DNA of 64,000 bases from Veronia pacifica (GTDB taxonomy: Bacteria > Pseudomonadota > Gammaproteobacteria > Enterobacterales > Vibrionaceae). How positions within the stretch are numbered: the first letter of the stretch is position 1; the number at the start of each line of letters is the position of its first letter. The translations under genes and the position numbers were made by a program. Shown one piece after another: positions 8,780 through 18,431 of the stretch. Under the pieces are notes generated by a model. It did no database searches. It saw only the letters and a list, made by a program, of their open reading frames with translations, and had not been told where the DNA came from. The stretch spans positions 62,001 through 126,000 of the forward strand of contig NZ_LYBM01000006.1 in NCBI RefSeq assembly GCF_001707825.1, written 5' to 3'.

Positions 8780-9674
8780 GTGTAGCTGTCCTCTGAGGTT
8801 TTGCCGTTTTTTCAATATAATCAATGATCATGCCTGCGACATCTTTACCGGTTGCAGACTCTATTCCTTCCAAGCCTGGTGAGGAGTTTACCTCCATAAC
8901 CAGAGGGCCTCGTTCCGAACGCAGAAGATCTACGCCTGCGACTCTTAGGCCCATCGCTCTTGCCGCTTTCACCGCCGTTTTTCGTTCTTCCGGCGTGATC
9001 TTAACCAGTGATGCTGATCCTCCTCTGTGAAGGTTGGAGCGAAACTCACCGGGCTGTGCCTGCCGTTTCATTGCAGCTATGACTTTATCGCCAATGACAA
9101 AGCAACGAATATCAGCACCGCCAGCTTCTTTTATATATTCCTGTACCATGATGTTCGCTTTTAATCCCATAAAAGCTTCGATAACACTCTCTGCCGCTTT
9201 TGTCGTCTCGGCCAGCACGACCCCAATCCCTTGTGTGCCTTCAAGCAGTTTAATAACCACTGGAGTACCTCCGACCATTTGCAACAGGTCCTTAATGTCT
9301 CCCGGTTTACTGGCAAAGCCGGTAACAGGCATGCCTATATTCTCCCGTGATAACAGCTGCAGCGACCTCAGTTTGTCTCTGGAACGAGTGATTGCAACAG
9401 ACTCGTTAAGTGGGAAAACGCCCATCATTTCGAATTGACGTAACACGGCACAGCCATAAAATGTCACGGATGCACCGATACGCGGGATAATGGCATCAAA
9501 GTCAACCAGATCCTCGCCACGTAAGTGGACTGATGGCTGAGTAGAATTGATGTTCATGTAACAACGCAGTGCATCGATGATCTTGAACTCATGACCACGT
9601 TGCTCACAGGCTTCGATAAGACGACGTGTCGAATACAGATCTTTGTTGCGCGAGAGAATGCCGATTTTCATCAT
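8766..9674 (-). CDS. rimK: RimK, ATP-grasp ligase adding glutamate to ribosomal protein S6
   Basis: A 302-residue ATP-grasp enzyme, the normal RimK length. Visible features are the N-terminal domain [16 protein letters not shown] and [14 protein letters not shown], the ATP-binding lysine strand [36 protein letters not shown], and the metal-binding end [14 protein letters not shown]. The family ligates L-glutamate to the C-terminus of S6 and can make poly-alpha-glutamate. The start overlaps the stop of the upstream protease gene by a few bases (ATGATG, either Met possible), indicating translational coupling. The 3' end overlaps the hydrolase gene. Confidence 0.95.
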   Translation of the reverse strand: MMKIGILSRNKDLYSTRRLIEACEQRGHEFKIIDALRCYMNINSTQPSVHLRGEDLVDFDAIIPRIGASVTFYGCAVLRQFEMMGVFPLNESVAITRSRDKLRSLQLLSRENIGMPVTGFASKPGDIKDLLQMVGGTPVVIKLLEGTQGIGVVLAETTKAAESVIEAFMGLKANIMVQEYIKEAGGADIRCFVIGDKVIAAMKRQAQPGEFRSNLHRGGSASLVKITPEERKTAVKAARAMGLRVAGVDLLRSERGPLVMEVNSSPGLEGIESATGKDVAGMIIDYIEKTAKPQRTATRAKG

Positions 9675-10117
9675 CTATCCTTTGTAACGCCCAGAAGAAA
9701 CGAGGCTTCAGGGTCGACTGTGCACATCCCGGACATTGCCGTCCGGCCCAATAACATTTTGAATTTCATTTTGGCACGTGAGATCAACGTCATTTCAATC
9801 ACAGAAGTCAGTTTCCCAGCAACCAAGGTGGTCTCAATTACATATCGTTCAGTTTGATGACCGCCGGAGTCTTTCACCTTACGGGCAGCTTTCACTTTCG
9901 CCTCACATCGCAAGGATTCTCCCTCACCTTTTTGGCTCGGATTAGTATCGAATTTTACCCATAGCTCATCGTCACGGCAGAAGGTCTCAATGTTTGTTGC
10001 ATGGAGGCAGGATGTCCTTGCGCCAGTATCTACTTTGGCCTTGATACGAGAAAGATTCAGGTCGGGTAGTGTTACCCACTCTCTCCAGCCCAGTGTGATT
10101 TTGTCGGTCGATTTCAT
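9671..10117 (-). CDS. Retropepsin-like protease (ATP-dependent zinc protease family, RimB-like)
   Basis: A 148-residue single-domain protease of the family annotated as ATP-dependent zinc proteases, whose fold is that of retroviral aspartic proteases. The active-site loop is [12 protein letters not shown] (Asp-Thr-Gly). The C-terminal half contains [12 protein letters not shown], the LLGR-type segment of the family. Start at 10117 has AGGGTGG six bases upstream; longer in-frame extensions lack family similarity. First gene of the operon with rimK. In Pseudomonas the equivalent RimB is reported to act together with RimK on S6 (established context); a substrate here is inferred. Confidence 0.88.
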   Translation of the reverse strand: MKSTDKITLGWREWVTLPDLNLSRIKAKVDTGARTSCLHATNIETFCRDDELWVKFDTNPSQKGEGESLRCEAKVKAARKVKDSGGHQTERYVIETTLVAGKLTSVIEMTLISRAKMKFKMLLGRTAMSGMCTVDPEASFLLGVTKDR

Positions 10118-10975
10118 GATTACCACCCTGCAAATTTTGGCGGATTTTTGTCCAAACACTCGGCGGCTGTCAACAAGATAAAAACACTGATATCCGCCAT
10201 AAATGTAACCAATTGTTAGCTGTAACACTGCACAGTATTTCGCGCGTGTTGCCCCTCTCATTGTGCTGATATGACGATAATGAGTTGAGTTTCTGCAATC
10301 ACTTAGTGCTGTAAACATTTAACAAAAGTCAGTTAAATCGTGTCCATGAAGTAAAAATGACTCGAGGGTTTATACCCGCAGCATAATCATCTGGAGTACA
10401 GCGTATTTGGTATCTGTGAGGGATGTTGATTCAGTGTTGAGAATCTAGATTGACCTAAAAATATCGACACTTTCAGATAAACCGAATTGATAAGCGAGTT
10501 GTTAAACGTTTTCTTGTGAAGAGAAAAATGTCAACCTGCTTTGTATCGCATACTCATTGTCTGCACCGTTATTTCCTATCACTAATATGTGTTCTATATA
10601 GATAAAGCACTGATAATAATGAAAATATTTTAGTTATAACTTATGCATTAAAAGCTATATGAAGGTGTTGTGAAAAGTTTACACATAAGTAGCGATATAT
10701 GAATTCAGCCTATATATATTAAGGCCTTAAAATCATTCTTCACTGTAACTATCTTCGTCTATTATTCTTTACATTTTTTTATCTAGTATTTTATCCTGAA
10801 AAAAGGTTTTTTTTGTATAAAAAATAACCTTGCAATCCGTCGGCTTGGTTTGTTAGAAGATTGTTAACGATGAGGGCGCCATCATCGTGGGTAGCACCCA
10901 ATTTAAGCTCATGTATTTAATGAGTTTATGTTCGATTTAGCTGATTTATTCTAGGATTGTATAAACAGGAATGTT
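10118..10975. other. Long A/T-rich divergent intergenic region
   Basis: 858 bases between the rimK operon and the secreted protease gene. No coding sequence is recognised. It must hold both promoters. The last 60 bases have a plausible ribosome site (AGGA, six bases before the protease ATG). Confidence 0.6.
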
Positions 10976-13042
10976 ATGAAAACGTCAATGATAAAACCTG
11001 CTGCTTATGCAGGTGCCTTTGCACTCTCTCTGCTGGCGTCCTCCATTCAGGCGGAGACCCAACAGAGCCCGGGTACAGAACCTCAGCGATTTATTGTTCA
11101 ACTAAATGACACGCACTTCAGTGCGCTGACAGCACAGAACGTTAGTCCTGAAGCGCTGGAACTGGCCAAAATAGAATTGTTAAATCAGACGGCACTTACA
11201 GTCGATGCTGAGGTGATCCGTTCGTTGCCAAGCGTTAACGCCATGGCGCTGATGTTGGATGCCGATCAGAAAGCAGCATTGGATGCCAATCCCAACGTCG
11301 CCTTTGTGGAGGTTGACCCCAAGCGTTACCTGATGGCTGAGAGCGAGCCGTATGGCATAGGTATGGTGCAGGCCGATCAGGTATCTGACAGCATGTCTGG
11401 AAACCGTAAGGTTTGTATCATGGACACGGGATATGAGCGTGGACATGAAGACCTTCCTAATACTGGTATTACTGGCGATGATGGTTACGGTAGCAATGAT
11501 ACTGGTAACTGGTTCCAGGACGGTAACGGTCACGGTACTCACGTTGCGGGAACTATCGCTGGACTTGGTGGTAACAACCGCGGTGTCGTAGGTGTTAACC
11601 CGTCTGGCTTGCTGGGCTTGCATATTGTTAAAGTCTTCGACGATTCCGGCAGCTGGGCTTACGGCTCTGACTTAGTTGCTGCGGTTAACCAGTGTGTGAA
11701 TGCAGGCTCTAACGTGATCAGCATGAGTCTGGGCGGTGGTGGTTCATCTAACGCCGAGCGTCAGGCATTTGCAAACGCCAAGTCAAGAGGTGTACTGAGC
11801 ATCGCTGCAGCGGGTAACGATGGCAACTCAACCAAGTCTTATCCTGCCTCTTACAATGATGTTGTTTCTGTTGCTGCAGTCGATAGTTCAGGTAATAAAG
11901 CCAGTTTTTCACAGTATAACGACCAGGTGGAAATTGCCGCGCCGGGTGTGGGTGTGAATTCAACGTATATCAATGGTGGTTATCGCGCACTGAGCGGAAC
12001 CTCAATGGCTACTCCTCACGTTTCGGGTGTTGCCGCATTGATTTGGAGTTATTACCCCTCGTGTAGTGCTGACAAAGTTCGTCAAGCGATGAACGAGACA
12101 GCACAGGACAGAGGTGCGGCAGGACGCGATAACCAGTTTGGCTATGGTATTGTTAAAGCGAAAGATGCCCTGACAAAACTGGGCTTGCTCTGTGAAGGTG
12201 ATATTGATCAGAAGCCAGTGGCTAAATTCACTGCCACTGTTAATGGTAAGAGTGTATCTTTTGTCAACGAGTCAACGGATGACAAAGGCATAACAGCGTT
12301 TATGTGGAAATTTGGTGACGGTAATACATCAACGCAGGAAACACCTCGACATACCTATGCTTCCGATGGTAAGTACACTATCGAATTGACTGTCACAGAT
12401 ACTAAAGGTCAAAAAGGTAGCACTTCAAATGTTGTGAATATCGGTGGACCGGTTGATCCTACATGTGCAGCGCCATGGTCTGCTGCTACTAGTTATAAAG
12501 TAGATGATGAGGTCTCCTACAAAGGCTATAAATACAAGGCGACTTGGTGGTCGACAGGTGCTCAGCCAGATGTTTATACCAATGTATGGAAGAAACTGTC
12601 TGTTTGTAACGGCTCGGGTGGCAGCGCTCCCATTGCTGACTTTGGTGTGACAGCAAGTGACCTTACTGTGACCCTGACTGATAAATCAACAGACGATAAG
12701 GGCGTTGTCTCTTATGACTGGAGCTTTGGTGACGGCGGTGTATCTGTGCAGAAAAACCCTGTTTACACTTATCAGAAGAGCGGTACTTATACTATTCGTC
12801 TGAGTGTGAAAGATGCCGAAGGAAAAACAGGTGTTAAAACCAAGTCTGTCACTGTCACTGTCGGTGGAAACACAGGCGGCTGTAATGGCGTCTCTGCGTG
12901 GCAGTCTGGTGCAATTTACCTGACTGGTGACACTGTTAGCTACAACGGTAGTAAGTTCTCAGCTCGCTGGTGGACACAAGGCGAAGAGCCTGGAACCACT
13001 GGGCAATGGGGAGTTTGGAAATCTGAAGGCAGCTGTCAGTAA
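10976..13042 (+). CDS. Secreted subtilisin-like protease with alternating PKD and chitin-binding modules
   Basis: 688 residues. Signal peptide 1-26 (ends SSIQA); I9-type propeptide about 37-118; S8 catalytic domain about 125-400 with Asp150 (CIMDTGY), His187 (GNGHGTHVAG) and Ser343 (SGTSMATPH). Then PKD domain about 411-490 (WKFGDGN), CBM5/12-like module 498-544 (PWSAATSYKVDDEVSY, TWW), PKD about 552-630 (WSFGDGG), CBM 637-688 (AWQSGAIYLTGDTVSY, RWW). The two PKD-CBM units look like an internal duplication. It is presumably released to digest protein in chitinous material. All catalytic residues are present. Standalone gene with a strong terminator. Confidence 0.95.
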   Translation: MKTSMIKPAAYAGAFALSLLASSIQAETQQSPGTEPQRFIVQLNDTHFSALTAQNVSPEALELAKIELLNQTALTVDAEVIRSLPSVNAMALMLDADQKAALDANPNVAFVEVDPKRYLMAESEPYGIGMVQADQVSDSMSGNRKVCIMDTGYERGHEDLPNTGITGDDGYGSNDTGNWFQDGNGHGTHVAGTIAGLGGNNRGVVGVNPSGLLGLHIVKVFDDSGSWAYGSDLVAAVNQCVNAGSNVISMSLGGGGSSNAERQAFANAKSRGVLSIAAAGNDGNSTKSYPASYNDVVSVAAVDSSGNKASFSQYNDQVEIAAPGVGVNSTYINGGYRALSGTSMATPHVSGVAALIWSYYPSCSADKVRQAMNETAQDRGAAGRDNQFGYGIVKAKDALTKLGLLCEGDIDQKPVAKFTATVNGKSVSFVNESTDDKGITAFMWKFGDGNTSTQETPRHTYASDGKYTIELTVTDTKGQKGSTSNVVNIGGPVDPTCAAPWSAATSYKVDDEVSYKGYKYKATWWSTGAQPDVYTNVWKKLSVCNGSGGSAPIADFGVTASDLTVTLTDKSTDDKGVVSYDWSFGDGGVSVQKNPVYTYQKSGTYTIRLSVKDAEGKTGVKTKSVTVTVGGNTGGCNGVSAWQSGAIYLTGDTVSYNGSKFSARWWTQGEEPGTTGQWGVWKSEGSCQ

Positions 13043-13063
13043 TTAATGGCGGTACTAAAAATT

Positions 13064-13088
13064 AAAGCCCTGCATCGCAGGGCTTTTT
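13064..13088 (+). terminator. Bidirectional terminator between the protease and hinT genes
   Basis: A perfect 10-bp stem AAAGCCCTGC / GCAGGGCTTT with loop ATC, then a T-run. On the minus strand it is also followed by a T-rich stretch, so it can serve hinT too. Confidence 0.9.
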
Positions 13089-13140
13089 CGTTAACGCTTG
13101 CCTAATCGGCGTAAAATAAAGAAATAAAATCTTCTTGCGA

Positions 13141-13506
13141 TCAGGCTGATTGCTTTGGGGCGCCACTGTAAGGAGGCCAGCCCATAGGTTTTCCTGCCAG
13201 CATGTGAAGATGGATGTGGTATACTGTTTGCCCACCATACTCGTTACAGTTCATTACCACACGATATCCATCCTCTGATATGTTCCACTCTTTAGCCAGT
13301 TTCGCCGCTGTCGTGAATAGCTTTCCAACCAATACTTCGTCTTCTGCCTGAATATCATTAATAGTGGCAATCGGCTTTTTAGGGATGATTAAAACGTGGT
13401 GCGGTGCTTGCGGATTGATGTCTTTAAACGCCAGAACCTGATCATCTTCAAACACAATATCTGCAGGTATCTCGCGATCAATAATTTTTGTAAAAATAGT
13501 AGTCAT
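13141..13506 (-). CDS. hinT: HIT-family purine nucleoside phosphoramidase (HinT)
   Basis: A 121-residue cytoplasmic nucleotide hydrolase. It has the histidine triad YHIHLHML, the segment FKDINPQAPHHVLIIPKK, and DGYRVVMNCNEYGGQ, all in HinT order. I start at 13506 (MTTIFTKIIDREIP) with AAGGA upstream; an earlier ATG adds 13 unrelated residues. HinT hydrolyses AMP-lysine-type phosphoramidates. Single gene, convergent with the protease. Confidence 0.92.
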   Translation of the reverse strand: MTTIFTKIIDREIPADIVFEDDQVLAFKDINPQAPHHVLIIPKKPIATINDIQAEDEVLVGKLFTTAAKLAKEWNISEDGYRVVMNCNEYGGQTVYHIHLHMLAGKPMGWPPYSGAPKQSA

Positions 13507-14263
13507 AGCTTTCCTTAAAAAAGAAGACGCATTCAGCGTTATCATAACGCGCTAGCAGAAAGAGTTAAATCAATCAGAGCGATAGAAGTGCCAGAGCAAG
13601 AAAGCAGGAAAAGATTCCGTGAAATCTAATTCATGTATATCGATTAGAAGTCATCCGGTAGACCCTTATCACCTGTAATTAAGTTAATGTGATGAAAGAG
13701 CGTTGAAGATTCACAAGGCTCCCTTTTGTATCAGATATACTGTAATGCATTAAATCGCTTGTATCTCATGTTGTAAAAATGAATATAATTTTGGGGTTAG
13801 CCTTTTAAAAGGCAGGAGTGGCATGGGAAAGAGCCGATGTATGGCGTCTTTTCTGGTCTCTATGCTAAGCGGGAAAGACGTATCCATAGCTGATGAAAAA
13901 GTCACCCATAGATTTATAGTAGGTCTATCTTCTTGTCATTTAATAATAATCCCGCCCCGGATGGACAGTAAGTCTGATATAAGAATAGCTATGTGTCCTC
14001 TACTCACAGAGTGTTACGCCGGTCATTGACTCACTTGACGTTGAGGTAAAATAAAAACCTGCGGACAAAGAAATGAAGCCAGTACTGTCTTTTTTAGTAT
14101 TGGCTATTCAATAGGGTGATATTGTCGTTTGATAACATTGATTTGTTTACGCGTAGTAATCTGATATTTTTATATTTCTATGAAACCTGAAAATATAGAA
14201 CTTACTCCAATCACCTTGAGGTTGACATAATTCCAGTATCTTCAGGTCGCATAGCAACAGAGC
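13507..14263. other. Intergenic region without a recognised gene
   Basis: 757 bases. A 68-codon frame at 13823-14029 has AGGAG before its ATG but no recognisable family, so it is not called. A hairpin (AGCCAGTACT / AGTATTGGCT, 14077-14105) lies in it, with the T-run in its loop rather than after the stem. Nothing else is supported. Confidence 0.5.
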
Positions 14264-15223
14264 CTAGAAATGGTAAATAATGCCGGTTCCCACTGTCAGG
14301 TTCTGTTGTTCAAAAAAATCAATGTTAGACATATTGTCTGAGTATGATGCATTTACTGCCAAAGATGTATCGTGCCATCCGAACGGTGAATCAAGCGTAT
14401 AGATAAAACTCGCATCGACTATGTCATCGTCACGGGTTTTTCCGAAGATTGGATGCAACGTCTTGAACTCGTTGGTCTGATAGCCAAATTTTAACATGAC
14501 AAACTGGTTATCAAGAGGTTTGAACAGACCAACACTTGCTCCTTTACCATCAAAGGTTTCTGCGTCACCATCAGCGCGATACTGTTCGAACGAAAGCTCG
14601 ACCGATGCAAAGATTTTATTAGCAAGAGAGACTGGAAACTCGATGCCACTGGCAAGGGTTAGACTGTCGGCACTTCGCTTCAATACCTGTTGCTCTTGGA
14701 TGCCCAAGGTTGAACCAGCTTTGTCATTTTCTACGTTGAACTGATGGTAAGTGGCGGTCAACGACAGAGGGGTGCCTAAGATATTCTTACCCCAGAGATC
14801 GAATGAGTGTGCTTTGGTGTCTGTCGTATCCCGTACCTGCTTTAAAGGATAAGGGTCAGCGAAAGCTTCATTACCGAAAAGGCTGGGGCGGTAGTTCAAG
14901 CCGGCTGATGAATCACCAATCTTTGTCTGATATCCGAGCTGAATAAGTTCATTACTATTGAACAGCGATAGGTAAACTTGTTGTTGGTCCCAGTTATAGT
15001 GAAGTTCTACAGGAGGTCCTGCGAAAACTTGTTGCGAGGCTTCTGGGTCACCCGTTGTGACTGTATTTTCTGTATTGAAATTTGATGTTGATGACTGATA
15101 TGCCACAAAGACACCAATGTGACCGCCAAAGCCATCCTCTCGATTATCCTGTTTGGCAGAGCTACTGCAACTGACGATAGCAACGAGACCTGTCAGGCTA
15201 TATTTCCATATACTTTTTTTCAT
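14264..15223 (-). CDS. DUF2860-family outer-membrane protein
   Basis: 319 residues. The start at 15223 (MKKSIWKYS) has GGGAAG 8 bases upstream. A signal peptide ends near IVSCSSSA. The rest alternates short amphipathic strands and ends in IIYHF, the terminal aromatic residue typical of outer-membrane beta-barrels. HIGVFVAYQSSTSNFNTEN, then QQVYLSL, then YRPSLFGNEAFADPY is the pattern I recognise as DUF2860, a Vibrionaceae-type family of unknown function. Likely a pore or surface protein. The Cys in the leader could make it a lipoprotein, but the terminal Phe argues for a barrel. Confidence 0.75.
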   Translation of the reverse strand: MKKSIWKYSLTGLVAIVSCSSSAKQDNREDGFGGHIGVFVAYQSSTSNFNTENTVTTGDPEASQQVFAGPPVELHYNWDQQQVYLSLFNSNELIQLGYQTKIGDSSAGLNYRPSLFGNEAFADPYPLKQVRDTTDTKAHSFDLWGKNILGTPLSLTATYHQFNVENDKAGSTLGIQEQQVLKRSADSLTLASGIEFPVSLANKIFASVELSFEQYRADGDAETFDGKGASVGLFKPLDNQFVMLKFGYQTNEFKTLHPIFGKTRDDDIVDASFIYTLDSPFGWHDTSLAVNASYSDNMSNIDFFEQQNLTVGTGIIYHF

Positions 15224-15522
15224 GTCGGTCTTCCCATCATCGGACTTTGACATCAATCTTTAAAACACCGATCGAATATCTACTTCCTCTTACAACAGAT
15301 ATAGCTATAACCTAATATCTGGCTGCGAGTGCTTTACACACTCAATACGTAGACGCCTAGTTTTAATATCAGCTTGGTTAGTAAGGATTTGTTAGATAAA
15401 TACGACTTTAGCGTGGGTAACAGACATGTTCGATGACTTATTTATCGATCACTGAAGATTATAGATATAGATCATAACTTTAAGATGTCAAAGACATGAA
15501 TTCGTCGTGCGTCAGTTTGGTT

Positions 15523-18429
15523 TCAGCGTCCACTCATACGCTGTTTTTGGTTCTGTGTCGCGTTTATATCGGCAATATCATATTGATAGAAATTGGCTTC
15601 GATAATGTCACTCAGGTCTTCCGGGCGGGAAAATATAAATCCTTGTGCTTCGTTAATTCCCATGTCTCTCAACATGTTCAGAACATCCACATCTTCAACG
15701 CCCTCTGCAACCGTAACCTTGTTCATGCCAATGCAAAACTGGCTCAGTGAGGAGAGTAGGCGAGAACTGCCTTCTGATGACGAGATCATGCGAACAAAAG
15801 AGGCATCAATTTTAACTTTGTCGACAGGGAACTCGGCGAGATAAGTCAAAGAACCATAGCCAGCACCAAAATCATCAATGGCCAAACGACAACCTAGTTC
15901 TACTATTTGTCTTGCATAGTGTTTGCCAATGTTAACCTGATTTATTGCAGCTGTTTCGGTCACTTCTATGACGATTTGCTGCGCAGGCAGACTAAGGGCT
16001 GTAATGTATTGCTGAAGTAAGGAGACAATGGCAGGGTCTGTTAATGACTTCGCCGATATATTTAAGTGGAGCTCAAGATCTGGCTTTTGCCTGAGGAGAA
16101 TCGGGAAGTCGGATAACGCTTTGTTCATCACCAGCTTATCGATTCGCCCAATGTTGCCATCGCTTTCTGAAAAGGGAATAAATTTACTGGGAACGATGAG
16201 TTTGCTCTCCTCGTCAATCATTCTCACCAGTGCTTCATAACCACTAACGGCACCCGTATTGATATTTACAATTGGCTGGTATTTAAGTCTGAAGTTACCC
16301 TCCAAAAGCGCCTGTTCAGTCTTTTTTCGCCAGTCTACAGAATCCTGAAGATAGCTCAGCATCCGTTCGCTGCCATTGTAAACGTGCCAGTTGGTCTCAC
16401 CGTCCCTTGCCTTAACCTCATACATGGCGCAATCAGCCTGATGCATAAGTGTATCGATTGAATCAGTCGACTGATCGAACTCGACGATACCAGCAGAAAC
16501 GCTGATAGGAAGCTGGAAGTAAGAACCCGAGATTTGTACTTCCTTCAGGCTTTGATTCAGTAAGCGAATTTTTGCAATGACTTCACGAGCCGTACTGTTT
16601 CGAACCAATACTGCAAATTCGTCTCCCCCTAGTCGCCCTACCTCTGCTTCCGTATGAAAAATATCTCTCAAATAATTGGCGACTTCTATTAACGTTTGGT
16701 CACCAAATTTGTGGCCGTAAGTATCATTGATCAGTTTGAAGTAGCGTAGGTCGAAATAGCACAAAGCACCGGATTCATTTTGTTCAATGAATTGAGATAT
16801 TAAGAGTCTGATCTTATTGCGATTATACAATCCGGTGAGTGTGTCCCGTTCTGCAAGGTATGAGAGTTTTCTCTGGCTGTTTTTTTGCTCGGTAATGTCG
16901 AGACCAACAGAGAGAATCATATACTCGTTTTCTGATTCGCCACGAATACGCCGATGCACCCATGCTACATCAAACACAGTGCCGTTATTATTTGTTAATT
17001 TACTCTCAGTTCGTATCACTTGCTCAAGGTTTTTAAGTAGATAAATGCTGTCGTCAGTATTGAAAATGGCTGGGAAAAATTCGTCGCTATCTTCATTATC
17101 AGACAGGCCAAGCAATGCCCGGCCAAACTCATTCACCCGGTGAATCCGGCCATCAAGACAATGCATAACGACGAGCAACGGGGCGCTATCAAGCAGGTTA
17201 TTAACAAAGTCAGCCTCTCTGTCCCGTTCGGCCAGCGAATTAGTCAGGGCGTCGGTTTGTGCATCTATTTCACTCTCTAGTCTGTTTAATCTGCCGCAAA
17301 GTAGGTAGGACGTTTCATGGAGAAGGTCGAGTTCATGACTTTTGGCGGTGAAGAGCGGTTTGCCGATTGCATCTTGGAATTCGTCGAATCGTTGTTTGCC
17401 AAGGAGGGGCAGTGCTGAGGTGATTTTTCTCAGTCGATTCATTGGTTCACCGATGACCCAGAACAGGAATGTCCCAACCAAAAATGCACAGCTGATCAGA
17501 ATAATGAACAGTATTTGCAAGAAAGACGTGACTAATTCTAATTCCTTATCGATCTGTTGCAGAAATACGAGGTAAAAGGGCAGCGAGAGGTCACCAAATG
17601 ATGCTGGCTGATAACTGAGTTCATATTGATGGTCAAAAACTTCAACAAAGCGCGCTGAGTTGAATTCAGGGTTTACTCCAAGTTTTTCAAATGCTTTGAG
17701 AAATATTTCTTGATCGCTGACTGAGGCAAAAGAAAAGGCACTCCCCGGTATCTGAAGTTCAAAGTAGCGATCTAATTGATTATTTTCTGCCTGATCCTGA
17801 TTATTTGCTGATTTCTGAATCAAAGCGACTTCAGAGCCGACAAAATCGCGGAATTCCGTGGTGAAGTTCCCGAGACCCGCGCCAAACATCAGGAGGCCCA
17901 CTAATTCAAAATTCGCCCACAGGCCAACCATGGCATGCTGTTTACACGTATTCTCGCAAAGAATTTGCATTTCGGGCGTCAAACTCTGCATGAATTTATC
18001 AACAATAGGCTGGTGAAGTTTATTGAAATCATGCTCTGAGAGTCGGGTGCCCCATGAGCTGACCAATCGTCCATCCGGTGAGTACAGGGTGATTTCACCA
18101 ATCTCAAACCTTTCATTTATAAAATGGCGATAGGAGTTAAGTAACGATTCGATTTCTTGAATGTCAGGCTTGTTAGAGCTGTTATATCCGATCACCGAGG
18201 AAACAAATTGCCCGGCAATCGCGTACTTCTCCATCCTTGATTCGAGCATGGACGAGAACTGAATGGCCTGTTGATGTTGGCGCATTTCCCTGATCCCATC
18301 AAAGTAATATTGGAGGCTGAGGTAAATCAGTAAGGCAATGAGCAAAAGTGCAGCAGAGAACAAAACGCTGAGACGTTTTACAACAATCCATTTGAGACTC
18401 GCAAATCTCCTCAGACGCCCTTCCTGCAT
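15523..18429 (-). CDS. Membrane PAS-GGDEF-EAL protein coupled to a solute-binding protein gene
   Basis: 968 residues. TM1 about 18-40, a 250-residue periplasmic sensor (43-298, Cache-like, with Cys158 and Cys162), TM2 about 300-326, a PAS-like domain about 405-515, GGDEF domain 520-680 and EAL domain 700-960. RLGGDEF (600-605) and the upstream DLRYFKLINDTYGH are intact, so cyclase activity is possible. EAL-site residues are present: EAL 732-734, IEVTETA, AIDDFGAGYGSL and VKIDASF, so phosphodiesterase activity is also expected. The gene starts 2 bases after the stop of the solute-binding protein gene, its ribosome site lying in that gene's end. The arrangement parallels nspS-mbaA and scrB-scrC of vibrios. 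Confidence 0.93.
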   Translation of the reverse strand: MQEGRLRRFASLKWIVVKRLSVLFSAALLLIALLIYLSLQYYFDGIREMRQHQQAIQFSSMLESRMEKYAIAGQFVSSVIGYNSSNKPDIQEIESLLNSYRHFINERFEIGEITLYSPDGRLVSSWGTRLSEHDFNKLHQPIVDKFMQSLTPEMQILCENTCKQHAMVGLWANFELVGLLMFGAGLGNFTTEFRDFVGSEVALIQKSANNQDQAENNQLDRYFELQIPGSAFSFASVSDQEIFLKAFEKLGVNPEFNSARFVEVFDHQYELSYQPASFGDLSLPFYLVFLQQIDKELELVTSFLQILFIILISCAFLVGTFLFWVIGEPMNRLRKITSALPLLGKQRFDEFQDAIGKPLFTAKSHELDLLHETSYLLCGRLNRLESEIDAQTDALTNSLAERDREADFVNNLLDSAPLLVVMHCLDGRIHRVNEFGRALLGLSDNEDSDEFFPAIFNTDDSIYLLKNLEQVIRTESKLTNNNGTVFDVAWVHRRIRGESENEYMILSVGLDITEQKNSQRKLSYLAERDTLTGLYNRNKIRLLISQFIEQNESGALCYFDLRYFKLINDTYGHKFGDQTLIEVANYLRDIFHTEAEVGRLGGDEFAVLVRNSTAREVIAKIRLLNQSLKEVQISGSYFQLPISVSAGIVEFDQSTDSIDTLMHQADCAMYEVKARDGETNWHVYNGSERMLSYLQDSVDWRKKTEQALLEGNFRLKYQPIVNINTGAVSGYEALVRMIDEESKLIVPSKFIPFSESDGNIGRIDKLVMNKALSDFPILLRQKPDLELHLNISAKSLTDPAIVSLLQQYITALSLPAQQIVIEVTETAAINQVNIGKHYARQIVELGCRLAIDDFGAGYGSLTYLAEFPVDKVKIDASFVRMISSSEGSSRLLSSLSQFCIGMNKVTVAEGVEDVDVLNMLRDMGINEAQGFIFSRPEDLSDIIEANFYQYDIADINATQNQKQRMSGR

Positions 18430-18431
18430 AA

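Noticed and set aside
13823-14029. 68-codon frame with AGGAG before ATG
   Set aside because: Composition is not protein-like, no family, and it lies in a region without other coding signs. Only the ribosome site argues for it.
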